A stretch of 64,000 nucleotides of DNA from Holophagae bacterium. GTDB lineage: Bacteria > Acidobacteriota > Holophagae > Acanthopleuribacterales > Acanthopleuribacteraceae. Positions 26,244 to 36,300 of the stretch are shown piece by piece (position 1 is the first letter of the stretch; the number at the start of each line of letters is the position of its first letter). A program made the position numbers and the translations under genes. The notes beneath the pieces are model-generated. The model saw only the letters and a list, made by a program, of their open reading frames with translations. It was not told the origin of the DNA and did not search any database. Location of the stretch: NCBI GenBank assembly GCA_029263455.1, contig JAJCXM010000003.1, positions 124,001-188,000 on the forward strand, given 5' to 3'.

Positions 26244-27199
26244 ATGGGTGGTCTCACATTGTAATAAAACGAGAATTTTATGGGGATCCAAGGTTCTTCA
26301 ATGTGTGACGGTAAAGGCGGAGCTTGATACACGTTGCGAACGGCATTGTAAGACGACGTATCAAGTGGTTCGAAATCGCTGTTTTGGATCACGGTCGTCT
26401 GTTCAATCATGCCATTTTGATGCAGTTCGAAATAGACCACCACAATACCGCCTGCTTCCAATCGAGCAATCTCGGGAATACGCCAATTACTTTTGACTAA
26501 TTCCACCAGTTTCTTCAGGTAGGGGCCCAGATCATGCCCCCCGGTGTCAATATTAAACCCAATTTGAGGCGTTCTTCGACCTGAATCATTGTCATAACTT
26601 CGCAGTGAAGGCGCGGCGCTTGAAGCCTTGTTGGCGTCACGTTCAAGCTGCTTCTCTGCTTTTTTCTGGGATTTTGCTAGCTCATCTGAGGTAGGAGGTC
26701 GATAAGGCTTTGGTCCGTTCTCCAATTGAAAAATCGGATCGTCGGCTGGATCCAAAGGCTCCGGTTCGTCCTTAGCTAAGGGCTCAGACGGCTTGGCTTC
26801 ACTGGATTCTTTTTGTGGCAATACCTGTGCGGATTCCTTGGCGGCTACGGACGGTGTGTTTTGCACGAGTTCGTAGCTATCTCCCTGAGAAACAGGATCA
26901 CTATTGTCGACCTGCGTTTCCGGGAGCTCCTGAGACTTGGCGACACGGTCTGCATCTGAAAACACGTCCGCTTCGCTTTCCCGTTCTTCTTCTGGCGTAT
27001 CTATAAAACGAAATGTCATATCTCGACTTAATTCGTCTTTTTGTGCTTTCATGGCCGCGATTTCGTCCTCAGACAATGCAAACAAAGAATGGCTGCGATC
27101 AGCGAGCAAATACAGAAGTAACAAGAAGAGGCTGGCCAGAACCAAGGCCTGCCAAAATTTGAACTTAGGTTCTTCAATCTCTCGTATCAAATAGCTCAT
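26240..27199 (-). CDS. TonB/TolA-like energy-transducing protein
   Basis: 319 residues. A short cytoplasmic tail and one membrane helix (about 17-34) lead to a long proline-, glutamate- and lysine-rich periplasmic linker (about 40-220). A C-terminal TonB-like domain follows (about 225-319), with LKKLVELVKSNWRIPEIARLEAGG and the strand pattern VVVYFELHQNGMIEQTTVIQ. This fits a protein that spans the periplasm and carries energy to outer-membrane receptors, or a TolA-like role. No exbB or exbD is in the window. ATG at 27199. Confidence 0.82.
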   Translation of the reverse strand: MSYLIREIEEPKFKFWQALVLASLFLLLLYLLADRSHSLFALSEDEIAAMKAQKDELSRDMTFRFIDTPEEERESEADVFSDADRVAKSQELPETQVDNSDPVSQGDSYELVQNTPSVAAKESAQVLPQKESSEAKPSEPLAKDEPEPLDPADDPIFQLENGPKPYRPPTSDELAKSQKKAEKQLERDANKASSAAPSLRSYDNDSGRRTPQIGFNIDTGGHDLGPYLKKLVELVKSNWRIPEIARLEAGGIVVVYFELHQNGMIEQTTVIQNSDFEPLDTSSYNAVRNVYQAPPLPSHIEEPWIPIKFSFYYNVRPPI

Positions 27200-27638
27200 G
27201 CTGCTCGGATCATTGTACTCAATTTATTTACTTAGGACGCGAAGCCACATTTGGGAAGCAAGAACCATGCGCACAAGCCACCGCATGCCATCGTCGTGCG
27301 CAAGGCAAGTTTACGATTCGCAGAAGTACACTGAGTGCTCGTGGCTCACCACTAGATTAAACTACAACCAACTAACGAGCCTTTAACTAATACGGCCCTC
27401 ATAAGACTGGTTATCATGGATTAAAGGATATGATGTGCCTATTGAAATCTTGGCTAGCGGTTGTGACATCTTGGCCGGTTCGTCACATTTAAGGCACAAT
27501 TTTGCGCCCCAATCTTGATTTGTATGACAACAACCAATCAAACAGTAAAAAACTGAACCAAGTAATTCAAAATGAAAGGATTGATTCAAACCCACAACCT
27601 CAAATGGCGTATGATCCATTGGGAAAGAGGCAAATGAG
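27200..27638. other. 439-base divergent intergenic region, no gene seen
   Basis: The region lies between the divergent TonB-like and SpoIIE-phosphatase genes. An 89-codon minus-strand frame runs through its right part, but it overlaps the phosphatase start, lacks a ribosome site and has no recognisable sequence, so I do not call it. The stretch must hold the two divergent promoters and possibly an unrecognised leader or small RNA. Confidence 0.4.
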
Positions 27639-30458
27639 ATGGTCCTGAACAAATTAAGCTCTAACGGTATCCGCTGGCTATTAGCCAGCCTGACATCGGT
27701 GCTGATGTTGTTTGTGTGGCTTAATTTTGTCTATTTGTGGACATCGCCCAACGATGAGAATTGGTTTACGACCAATTTCTTCTCCTTAAGTATTACCCAA
27801 GGATTCCCCGCTAAACCCCTATTCAAGCCCACCGAATATGGATCGACCGGCATTGAACAAGGAGATTTGATCGTCTCAATCAATCATTTTGAGGTGCGAA
27901 CCGCCGATGAACTGGCGCGCCAACTGAAGGCAATCGAAGAGTTTAATGTATTTGACGTCACCGTTATGCGTCCGACAACGGGTGAAATGTTGCCATTCAA
28001 GGTAGCAAAACACATGTTGCCCAAGAATTTGGTCCGTGAGATCCCACCAAGTGTATATGTGCTAGAGGTGGTGCCAGGTGGCGCCTCAGATCGTGCCGGA
28101 ATGCTCAAAGGCGATTTAATCATTCGCATCGAAGGCAAAGGCTTCGCTACGGCAAAAGATGCAGATCAGATCATGCGTACCACTCGCGCTGGACAGAATG
28201 TGCGTTATGACGTTCTACGTCAAAACAGGCTGATGACGCTGAACGTGACGATGGCCAAATTCGGCATCCCACTTCATTTGATGGTCATCCGATTAAGCGG
28301 GCTGCTATTTGTGCTATTTGGCGTGTTTTTGTGGGCGACTCGACCCATGATCAAAGCGGCGCGAATCCATGGGATCGCGTTCTCTTTAATAGGTGCCGGT
28401 ATGGCGCTTGTATTGCCGTCGCGATTTAGTGCCTATGTGCCAATGGCCCAACTATTAACCTGGGTCAGATGGTTTTCGATAACCTTGGGTACCGCTGCCC
28501 TGATTCATGGACGATACTATTTCCCGCGGGAGATTCCCGAATTCATGGAACGTCCATGGACACGCTATTTGCCATATGGCATGGCGATCATACTGGCTAT
28601 ATGGGGTGTTGTGCTTGGAGAAGCACTGCTATTTCCTGCAGTCGCTATTCTGGTCGGTTACCACTGGATCATCGCCAACGTATATCGGGGACCCCTCGAG
28701 CGTGCACGAGCATTTGAAACACGTTTAATTAACTGGGCGACCGGCTTGTCCTTAATCTCACTTGCTGTAATGGCCCTGGTTCCTGATTTTCGACGTAATT
28801 TCATGGGGTTGGTGGGCATACCATTGTTGTTGCTTCCCTGTTCTTACTTTTACACCATGGCTCGATTTGGACTTTTAGATTTAAAGTTCCGCATTCGTCG
28901 CACAGTTCAGTATTCAACCTTATCAATCGGCTGGGCGTGTTTACTTATCCTACTGTTTGTCTTTAGTTTAAGGGAACTTGCGCAGCTTGAAATCGACATC
29001 CCAAACATCCATTTTTCGATGCGTTCCATTGAAGTTTTGGAATCGCCAGTCCCAGCTATACACCAACAGAACACCGTCAAAAAGCTGTTGATGATTATTG
29101 CCGTCGTCGGCGCTTGGCTTTTACTAAAGATCGGACGCTGGGGGCAAAAACTCATCGACCGTCGATTCCATCGATCAGGATACGACTACCGCCGCGCCAC
29201 CTCGGAACTGGCTGAGAACCTCAGTCGGAAGTTGAGCATCAAAGACTTAGCAGACACAATCGTCGATAAGATATGTGATTTCATGTACTTAAGACAAGCG
29301 GCTCTTGTGGTAATGAAATCAAATGAGTGGTTAACTTCGGCAAAAACACGAGGTATTGACGCACAGCAATTTGATGACTTTTTACACCAACATGCCAATC
29401 AACTAGCCCACTCGTTGACCCCATTCTTTGGCGAAGTGTCAGTCGATTATCTTGATGGCCCCATCAGGTCTAGCTTACGAAAATTCTCTTTCTCATATGC
29501 GGTGCCAGTCAGATCAAAAGGAAGTCTTCTGGCTATCTTGTTGGTGGGCGAAAAACTTTCGGAATCGTCGATCGAACAGGAAGACTTGAGATTCCTCAAC
29601 TCGACGACCAAACAGATTGCCGTTTCACTTGAAAACACGCTGCTCTATGAGCAACTTGCTGACCAAGAACGCTGGCGCCATGAGCTTGAAATTGCCCGGC
29701 AAATACAGTTATCGTCGCTACCTCAAGGAACACCGAACGTGAGTGGCCTATCCATTTCAGCTGTATCTGAACCCGCCATGGAAGTGGGCGGTGATTATTT
29801 CGATTACCTATTGGACGGCCAAAAGTTGATGGTAATCGTCGGTGATGTGAGTGGGAAAGGCACTTCGGCCGCATTACACATGAGTAAATTGCAAGGTGTT
29901 CTGCGATCGTTACACCGTCTTGACGAAGGCCCCGTGGACCTCCTTTGTCGCGCCAACCCTATCCTTTGCCACAACGTCGATGCCAAATCATTTGTGACCG
30001 CTCTGGCTGTTCAGTTTGATCCACTCAACCGCCGTTGTCGCATCGCCAGAGCTGGCCATCTACCCTTATTCCACTATCGCTGTTTACATGACGATGTCAT
30101 TCAACATGCTCCCCCTGGCATATCGCTTGCCCTTGATCAAACAGGTCTATTTGACAAAGTCATCGAAGAAATTGAGGTCGCCTATGATGACGGCGATGTG
30201 TTCTTATTGGCTAGCGACGGAATTACGGAAGCCTTTAACGCTGACGGTCGAGCCTACGGGGAATCGCGACTATCTGCAACGCTACGCTCCTATGCAGAAC
30301 TATCTGCTACCGAAATCCAAGCGAGAATTATGGCTGAAGTGACGGATTTCGCTGATCAGAATAGTGCACAAGACGACGATATGACGGCTGTCATCGTTAA
30401 AGCCATTCCTGTTGACATCCATGTGATCAAAACCAATTCAACTTCCAGCGTGGCTTAG
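27639..30458 (+). CDS. Membrane SpoIIE-type PP2C phosphatase with PDZ and GAF domains
   Basis: 939 residues. Domain order: membrane helix (13-34); two PDZ-like domains (about 45-115 and 126-205; GIEQGDLIVSINHFEV and GASDRAGMLKGDLIIRIEGK); about eight membrane helices (210-460); GAF-like domain (about 520-665); SpoIIE/PP2C catalytic domain (about 690-925). The last contains EVGGDYFDYL, GDVSGKGTSAALHMS, the ARAGHLPLF strand, and DDDMTAVIVK at the end, the aspartates that bind two metal ions. It probably dephosphorylates an anti-sigma-factor antagonist in a partner-switching pathway, with input through the PDZ and membrane part. ATG at 27639 has AAAGAGG eight bases upstream. The gene ends 4 bases into the convergent hldA end. 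Confidence 0.9.
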   Translation: MVLNKLSSNGIRWLLASLTSVLMLFVWLNFVYLWTSPNDENWFTTNFFSLSITQGFPAKPLFKPTEYGSTGIEQGDLIVSINHFEVRTADELARQLKAIEEFNVFDVTVMRPTTGEMLPFKVAKHMLPKNLVREIPPSVYVLEVVPGGASDRAGMLKGDLIIRIEGKGFATAKDADQIMRTTRAGQNVRYDVLRQNRLMTLNVTMAKFGIPLHLMVIRLSGLLFVLFGVFLWATRPMIKAARIHGIAFSLIGAGMALVLPSRFSAYVPMAQLLTWVRWFSITLGTAALIHGRYYFPREIPEFMERPWTRYLPYGMAIILAIWGVVLGEALLFPAVAILVGYHWIIANVYRGPLERARAFETRLINWATGLSLISLAVMALVPDFRRNFMGLVGIPLLLLPCSYFYTMARFGLLDLKFRIRRTVQYSTLSIGWACLLILLFVFSLRELAQLEIDIPNIHFSMRSIEVLESPVPAIHQQNTVKKLLMIIAVVGAWLLLKIGRWGQKLIDRRFHRSGYDYRRATSELAENLSRKLSIKDLADTIVDKICDFMYLRQAALVVMKSNEWLTSAKTRGIDAQQFDDFLHQHANQLAHSLTPFFGEVSVDYLDGPIRSSLRKFSFSYAVPVRSKGSLLAILLVGEKLSESSIEQEDLRFLNSTTKQIAVSLENTLLYEQLADQERWRHELEIARQIQLSSLPQGTPNVSGLSISAVSEPAMEVGGDYFDYLLDGQKLMVIVGDVSGKGTSAALHMSKLQGVLRSLHRLDEGPVDLLCRANPILCHNVDAKSFVTALAVQFDPLNRRCRIARAGHLPLFHYRCLHDDVIQHAPPGISLALDQTGLFDKVIEEIEVAYDDGDVFLLASDGITEAFNADGRAYGESRLSATLRSYAELSATEIQARIMAEVTDFADQNSAQDDDMTAVIVKAIPVDIHVIKTNSTSSVA

Positions 30459-31432
30459 TTCTTTGCCCTAATTGCTTGAATCAATTCCTCTTGACAAGTA
30501 CTGGCGGTACCTAACTTCCCAACGACGATTCCCGCCGCAAGATTGGCTAACAACGCCGCCTGATGACTGTTGGCACCACTCTGGCGCGCCAGCGTGAAGG
30601 TGGCAATTACCGTGTCGCCAGCACCGCTAACATCAAAAACTTCCTGGGCTTGGGTTGGAATTTCCACGCGTTTTGAGAGGCCATCGAATAGGGCCATGCC
30701 TTGCTCGCCTCGAGTAATAAGGAGTTGACGTGGTGAAAGGTTTTCAAAAATACGTTGGGCTGCTAGGTCCAAGTCGCCTGATTCACGGATCTTGATGCCA
30801 GACAATCGTTCGGCTTCGTGTTGGTTTGGCGTAATGGCCTCTACATGGTGATAATTGGCGAAATTACGATCTTTGGGATCAACAAACAACTTCAGTCCAG
30901 TTCTCGACCTCAAACAATCAAGCAGATCCTTGGTAATGAGCCCTTTGCCATAATCAGAGATAATGAGCGACTCTACGTTGGGCATCACATCCAGCAGTTG
31001 CTTCATAACGCTCAGCTGGTCACGTTCACTAAGTTGGCTTTCGCCTTCGCGATCAACACGACAAACTTGCTGTTGATGGGCGATGATGCGTGTCTTTTGG
31101 ATCGACTCAAAATCTTGACCGACCACAACCCGTCCGGTGCCTGCCCCCAACTCTTTAATTAAATTTAAGGTAGATTTTCCCACGTCGTCGTTGCCGACAA
31201 TGCCAACGGGTATGGATACGCCACCTAATGCGGTCAGGTTTGCAACGACATTGGCTGCGCCCCCAAGGTGCACGGACTCTCTGGTTACACGTACTACTGG
31301 CACGGGCGCTTCCGGCGAAATCCTGTCAACTCTTCCCCAAATGAAGCGATCAAGCATCATGTCGCCGACGACGGCCACGGGCGTCCCAGTGAAGTTCCCA
31401 ACAATATTGATCAAAGTGTCCGCATTAACCAT
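30455..31432 (-). CDS. hldA: D-glycero-beta-D-manno-heptose-7-phosphate kinase
   Basis: 325 residues from ATG 31432, which has GGAGG eight bases upstream and overlaps the previous stop by 8 bases. It is a PfkB/ribokinase-family kinase equal to the N-terminal half of HldE (RfaE1), without the adenylyltransferase half. Markers are VGDMMLDRFIWGRVDRISPE, HLGGAANVVANLTALGG, IISDYGKGL, and the catalytic-base block DVSGAGDTVIATF. It makes heptose 1,7-bisphosphate for the LPS inner core. A separate HldC-type enzyme would be needed elsewhere. Confidence 0.93.
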   Translation of the reverse strand: MVNADTLINIVGNFTGTPVAVVGDMMLDRFIWGRVDRISPEAPVPVVRVTRESVHLGGAANVVANLTALGGVSIPVGIVGNDDVGKSTLNLIKELGAGTGRVVVGQDFESIQKTRIIAHQQQVCRVDREGESQLSERDQLSVMKQLLDVMPNVESLIISDYGKGLITKDLLDCLRSRTGLKLFVDPKDRNFANYHHVEAITPNQHEAERLSGIKIRESGDLDLAAQRIFENLSPRQLLITRGEQGMALFDGLSKRVEIPTQAQEVFDVSGAGDTVIATFTLARQSGANSHQAALLANLAAGIVVGKLGTASTCQEELIQAIRAKN

Positions 31433-31655
31433 TGGCGCTGTCCTCCGCACTGCTTTCGTGGTTGCAGTCACCATTTACAGAAACCATCGCACCACATTTT
31501 GGACACTTCGGGCGAGCTGAATCTGTTGTCAGTCGCGGTATACCTGCCTCGATGGGAAAATAACAGTTACATTGATGGCAAAAGTAGTTGTCTGGACGAG
31601 TTAAGCGTCCTCGGCACGAGGGGCAACGAAAAATTTCATCGCTTGCCATGTTCAC
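31425..31655 (-). CDS. Trm112-like small zinc-binding protein
   Basis: About 76 residues (74 if ATG 31649 is used; GTG at 31655 overlaps the tatC stop). The first half, FRCPSCRGRL then YFCHQCNCYFPIEAGIP, is the Trm112/YcaR-type zinc ribbon. A second Cys pair, PKCPKCG, and a His/Cys tail follow. Bacterial homologues sit beside lipid A or LPS genes, and this one is coupled to the heptose kinase. The function is unknown; members can act as methyltransferase partners. Confidence 0.75.
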   Translation of the reverse strand: MNMASDEIFRCPSCRGRLTRPDNYFCHQCNCYFPIEAGIPRLTTDSARPKCPKCGAMVSVNGDCNHESSAEDSANG

Positions 31656-32458
31656 TGATCACTCTGGTCTGTTGATCCAAGGTTGTCTGGCTCTTCTTCC
31701 CCTTCATCATCGTCGTCGGAAGGCTTTTTTCTAACCAAGAATGCAGCCCCTACACCCGCCAAATATAGTAATAGCATGGGCACGGCCAATATGGTTTGGG
31801 TATAAAAGTCCGGAGTTGGCGTAATCAGAGCCGCGATGATGAAAATGATAAGTACTGCGTATCGAAACTTGGACATTAAGAATTGGGGCGTGACGAGACC
31901 GATTTTGGCTAGGAAAAAGATAATCATCGGCATCTGGAAACTAACGCCCATACCCATCACTAAGGCAAAAAGAAGGGACAGATAGCTTGATCGAGTGTAC
32001 GCCGACAGACCGTTCTCATTCCACGACAGCAGGTACTTTAGCGCCATGGGGAAGACGACATAAAAACTGAAGGCACAGCCAGCGATGAAAAAGACCGCCA
32101 TAAAAATCAAGAACGGTATCGCAAACCATTTTTCTCGTCGACTAAGCGCAGGGGCCACGAAGGCCCATATATGATAAAAGAACAATCCACTAGAGAAGAT
32201 GATGCTTACCCAGAAAGACGCCTTTATGTTGGCAAAAAAGGGCTCTTTTGGATCAATAGCAGCAAAAACATATTGCGTATTTGACAACTCAATTAGCGGG
32301 GCAGCCAAGGCCTTCATTAGGTAGCCCGACTGCGCCAACACAAAAAAGACCAGACCAAAGACGACGACAAATAGGATTAGGCTCTTTAAAATCCGTGCAC
32401 GCAATTCGTCCAGGTGCTCGAAAAAGTTTAATTGGTTAGGGTCGTGTTTTTTGTTCAT
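31652..32458 (-). CDS. tatC: Twin-arginine translocase subunit TatC
   Basis: 268 residues and six membrane helices. The N-terminal signature FFEHLDELRARILKSL and the block FVAPALSRREKWFAIPF, then SFYVVFPMALKYL, are typical. The C-terminal tail after about residue 240 is acidic (DDDDEGEEEPDN) and longer than usual. TatC binds twin-arginine signal peptides and forms the receptor of the Tat pathway. It lies downstream of a tatA/B-type gene in the same direction. Confidence 0.96.
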   Translation of the reverse strand: MNKKHDPNQLNFFEHLDELRARILKSLILFVVVFGLVFFVLAQSGYLMKALAAPLIELSNTQYVFAAIDPKEPFFANIKASFWVSIIFSSGLFFYHIWAFVAPALSRREKWFAIPFLIFMAVFFIAGCAFSFYVVFPMALKYLLSWNENGLSAYTRSSYLSLLFALVMGMGVSFQMPMIIFFLAKIGLVTPQFLMSKFRYAVLIIFIIAALITPTPDFYTQTILAVPMLLLYLAGVGAAFLVRKKPSDDDDEGEEEPDNLGSTDQSDQ

Positions 32459-32492
32459 GCTACAAGAACCGCGTTACGTTAACCCTTTGATA

Positions 32493-32798
32493 TCAGGACG
32501 CTGGTGTTTGATCAACCTTGATCACGATCTCTTCAGCGGGAGATTCTCCCTCGTCAACGACGCCAGCAACGACTTTTGCATCAGCGCGCGGTAAAGCCTG
32601 TGGTGCCGATTCTTCATCACTGGCACCTTTCTCCATGCTCTCCATGAAGCCACTAGTGCCTCGTTTAAATTCTCTAAAGCTCTTGCCAAGGGAACGTCCA
32701 ATCTCGGGAAGTTTCTTTGGACCAAATATGAGCAATGCGAGTACGAGAATCATCACAATTTCTGGAAAACCCAAATTGGGTAGAAACAGAAAAGACAC
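32493..32798 (-). CDS. tatA: Twin-arginine translocase subunit TatA/TatB
   Basis: 101 residues from a GTG at 32798 that has the strong ribosome site GAGGTG just upstream; the frame extends further but the domain begins here. The N-terminal FLFLPNLGFPEIVMILVLALLIFGPKKLPEIGRSLG core (membrane helix, hinge FGPKKLPE, amphipathic helix GRSLGKSFREFKRG) is diagnostic; this core is described rather than quoted in full elsewhere. The tail is acidic. The NLGFPEI entry and FGPKKLPEIG hinge are found in both TatA and TatB, so a single TatA serving both roles is possible. Confidence 0.92.
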   Translation of the reverse strand: MSFLFLPNLGFPEIVMILVLALLIFGPKKLPEIGRSLGKSFREFKRGTSGFMESMEKGASDEESAPQALPRADAKVVAGVVDEGESPAEEIVIKVDQTPAS

Positions 32799-32948
32799 CT
32801 TACACCTCGGTTTTTTATCGACGGATTCAATAACCGGCGACAAGCATAACACAAATAAAAACTACACCAAGTACAATGGGAAACAAGGCAGCATGTGCGC
32901 TTACGTTCTATAATTCAGCCAGCCAATCAGACCCATTCAGGTTGAACC

Positions 32949-33347
32949 ATGCTTTTTTTGCTCTTGGCGATTAGCCAAAGCTATACATCACCATTGCAAC
33001 CACTTGTTGATGCCTTTCGCCAACAAGACATCCGCTATTTCGAGCCCTTCTTGGACGAGGCACAGTCTGTACAACTAGACCTAAGACCTTTGTTGCCAGA
33101 TCAAGGCATCGTCTCTTCTGCTCAAATCGCCTTGTCGTTTAAGCGATTGGTTCATTTATTTAAGATAACCAATGCAAAACTGATTAACCAATCTGGCGAT
33201 ACCAACTATTCCAGATTGGAATGCGTCTTGCTCCTTCACTTAACTGATCGAAAGGGTACGTCATTCAAGGCGGCGTTCGACTTAAGGTTCCATTTAACGT
33301 CACATAGTTTGGGGCTAAGCCATTGGGCTTTGTCAAGAATCGAATAA
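32949..33347 (+). CDS. Small exported hypothetical protein, possible NTF2-like fold
   Basis: 132 residues. A short hydrophobic start (MLFLLLAISQSYTS) looks like a signal peptide. The remainder has the strand-helix order of small NTF2-like domains such as DUF4783: SPLQPLVDAFRQQDIRYFEPFL, then LDLRPLLPDQGIVSSAQIAL, then paired strands to the end. This is a pattern judgement, not a firm family call. Its end overlaps the start of the histidine kinase by 25 bases, so the two are probably co-translated. Confidence 0.65.
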   Translation: MLFLLLAISQSYTSPLQPLVDAFRQQDIRYFEPFLDEAQSVQLDLRPLLPDQGIVSSAQIALSFKRLVHLFKITNAKLINQSGDTNYSRLECVLLLHLTDRKGTSFKAAFDLRFHLTSHSLGLSHWALSRIE

Positions 33348-36300
33348 CCGTCGCCCTGTGGAGCACGCTGTTTGGCGTGTTTGTGGCTATTTCCTTGGAC
33401 AACCTGTGGATTATTGGCGCAATTTGTTGCCTAAATCTCGTCTTAGGTTTCTATGCCGGGCTAGGCCGCAAAGTGATGTGGTTGGTTCCAGGGATTTGGA
33501 TTCTTTTTTGGCTAGCTGTGCCTCACCGGCCACACACCAGTCAGGTTGATTTAGACATGGCCATGGCGGCCGTTGAAGAAGCGACAAAACAAGAGCGTCT
33601 ATTCAGCCACGAGGACATCGATTTCTTCACCTCCGAAGCACAGGGAAACTCGATAAAGTTTGCTAGTCCATCGCTGGAAACGGCCTTTGATAAATTGAGT
33701 TTAGAACCCTACATCGCAGTCACGTTTATGTCGTTGAGCTTTGAGCCGCTCATTTGGAAGGGTCGGCCCTATTCGTGGCGCCCGGAATATGATCAGTCGA
33801 ATCCTGAATGGTTAACGATCAATGGTTCAGCTGTTTTCCGTCGCGTCTTGCCAATCCCAAACGAGACGGTGACTCAAGCTTATTTGGTCGTCGAGGCGAC
33901 CCTAATCAGCGAGCAGTCAGGTCGACTCAAAGACACCTATCTGGGCAGTCTAAAGCCCGAAATAAGCGAAGGCCAGGTGCTGATCGACCCGACTCTACTA
34001 GCAGACGCACAGAACCCATTTTCTATGAAGATCGTCGCTCTCGATCAAGTTATGACACGCCACCAAATGGCTGGCTTCTTCTTGGCTCTGGCATTGATCA
34101 TGGGTCTATTCAAAGCAACTGCTCGTACGTCAAATAAACGCGCACTTTTGATGGTCGTCGCTTTATTCGTAACCCTCGCCCTATCACCAGGTTACGGACT
34201 ATCGCAATTAAGCATATTCAATACCTCGATCATAGGCTCCCCCATTTTTGCAAATTTGTTAGCGTCACCCTTTCACTATGCTCAAAGCATTGCCCTTACT
34301 TTTCTGTTATTGCGGCTGCTCGTGATGACTATTAAGCAACACAGGTGGGCTGTTGTTTTATTCGTTACGTTATTAATGTTCGCATTGTTGAGCCTAGACC
34401 CATTCTTAGTCTCTATCATGACAACCTCGCCAGTTCACCCCTTAGAATTGTTTGACTCGCCAGGAGCCGGTCTTACATTAGCTACTTTTTACTTCATGCA
34501 CGCCTTGATCGTGTGGTTGTTGAGAACGGCGTCATCAGGCTTGGTACTGCTAGAGCGAATGGTGCTCTCCGCCTTTCTATTAACAATAGCGATGCTTGCC
34601 TTTCCTGGACAATTATTTACGGCGACGGCATTCGCCTTATTGTGGTTAGTTGTAGGTATTCAAAGGATGCGTGCCATTCGTCAGCTTTCGTTAGCGGCTC
34701 TATCATGCGCGCTTTTTTATCCGGGCGTATTTCTCAGTGAACAAACAAGCGAATTACATCGCATTCAAACTGAGATGATGGATGATGTGACCTTGTTGTC
34801 AGAACGTAATCACGCGCGCATGTCCCTATTTAGGCGGTCCGTGCAAAAGATCGAGGACGATTATCCAACGTTTGTCGATTGTGCCGAGTGGCTCGCTGGT
34901 GAGTCGGGATTCACGGCATCTGGCGTCGCATATGGCATTCGCTTAGTTGGCGTTGACGGTCAAATACTCAGTGAAAACGAGTATCGGGTAAATCTGGATC
35001 GAATCCCGGCGTTATTAGGCCCGGAAAACCGTATCGAATTCTATCAAGAATCTAGCCGCTCCCCGCTTTGGATGTTCTATCGAACGCATATCCTGCTCAA
35101 TGAACGCGAAGTTGACATCATTGCTGTGTTGGGCAACGACTATCACACACTATCATTTGGACGAGACCATAAAGACCTAACAAGTCAACACGGACATCGT
35201 TATTTCGCATTCGATTTACAGGCCTATGACCGCGCGGGTTTTCCGCTTTCACGCTACAGTGTTTCGCCTTTGACGCCTGAAGACTTTAATGCCCTTGAAA
35301 GTCGACCATACGTTTGGACGCGCCAAGGCCGACACACATCTTTGTTGTTCAGCGACGAGCATTACCTATATCGAATCGTGCACACGAAAACGCCTCTAAA
35401 GATGGTCATTACGCGCTGGCTCTTGATTTCACTGGCAATCTGGACCGTGTTGCAACTATTGAGAATGAGTGCCTCACGCCGCCACCCATTGATCAAGACA
35501 TGGCAGCGATCATTCGCGTTCAAATTCGCTGTGACTGTTTTCATGGGAAGTATTATTCCCACGGCATCACTGGGTTGGCTGTTATTTAGCTCGATACAAA
35601 AAAACCAGGCGCGAGAACAGCGAGACGCGGTGCAAGCGCGCATGGGAGAGTTGGTTGGATTTCTTGAAACCCTGGTTGCGATGGAAGAACAATACGCAAA
35701 CCGCGATCAACGTCAACCACGAACAATCATGGAACTTGCTACCAGGTTAGATGAAGAGAATGTCTCTTTTTATCCCATGGGTTCGTTGTCTGCCACGAAC
35801 CGACCCGAACTCTTTCAACGCGGTGGTCTTGATGCCCGCCTCCCCTACTCGATGGCCCGTGACCTGATGCAAAGGAAATCAGGCATCGAGTTTCGTTCAA
35901 GCCAAATCGAATCCCAGCATGTAGATGAAGTACTGACTCTCTTACCCTTCCCAACGCGCAAACCGTTGCTTGTTGGATTAGCAGACTATCCAAACAGCCG
36001 CAAGCAGTCACTACGATGGCAAGAACAGGTTGAGTTGACGCTGGCAACCATATTCGTGCTTCTGTACATCATGGCCTACGTGGCTGTGGTTGTTGCAAGA
36101 CGCAGTTTGCGTCCGGTCAAGGCGATTACCCGAGGCGCAACCCGCCTATCGAGAGGGCTATCGCAGAAACCGATTGCCATTGATCGTCACGACGAATTAA
36201 GCCGCATGGTGGATGCTTTCAACCGCATGCAAGAAAAAATTAATTGGAGTCAACGAGAGGTGGCCCGTCAACTCGGGCTCTTTAATGTCACCATCCAATC

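Noticed and set aside
27493-27505. Sigma-54 promoter-like sequence (GGCACAATTTTGC) between the TonB-like and phosphatase genes
   Set aside because: The GG and GC dinucleotides are separated by 9 bases, not the required 10, so it does not fit the -24/-12 rule.
27383-27652. 89-codon minus-strand frame in the TonB/phosphatase intergenic region
   Set aside because: It overlaps the start of the phosphatase, has no ribosome site and no recognisable domain; codon pattern gives no support.
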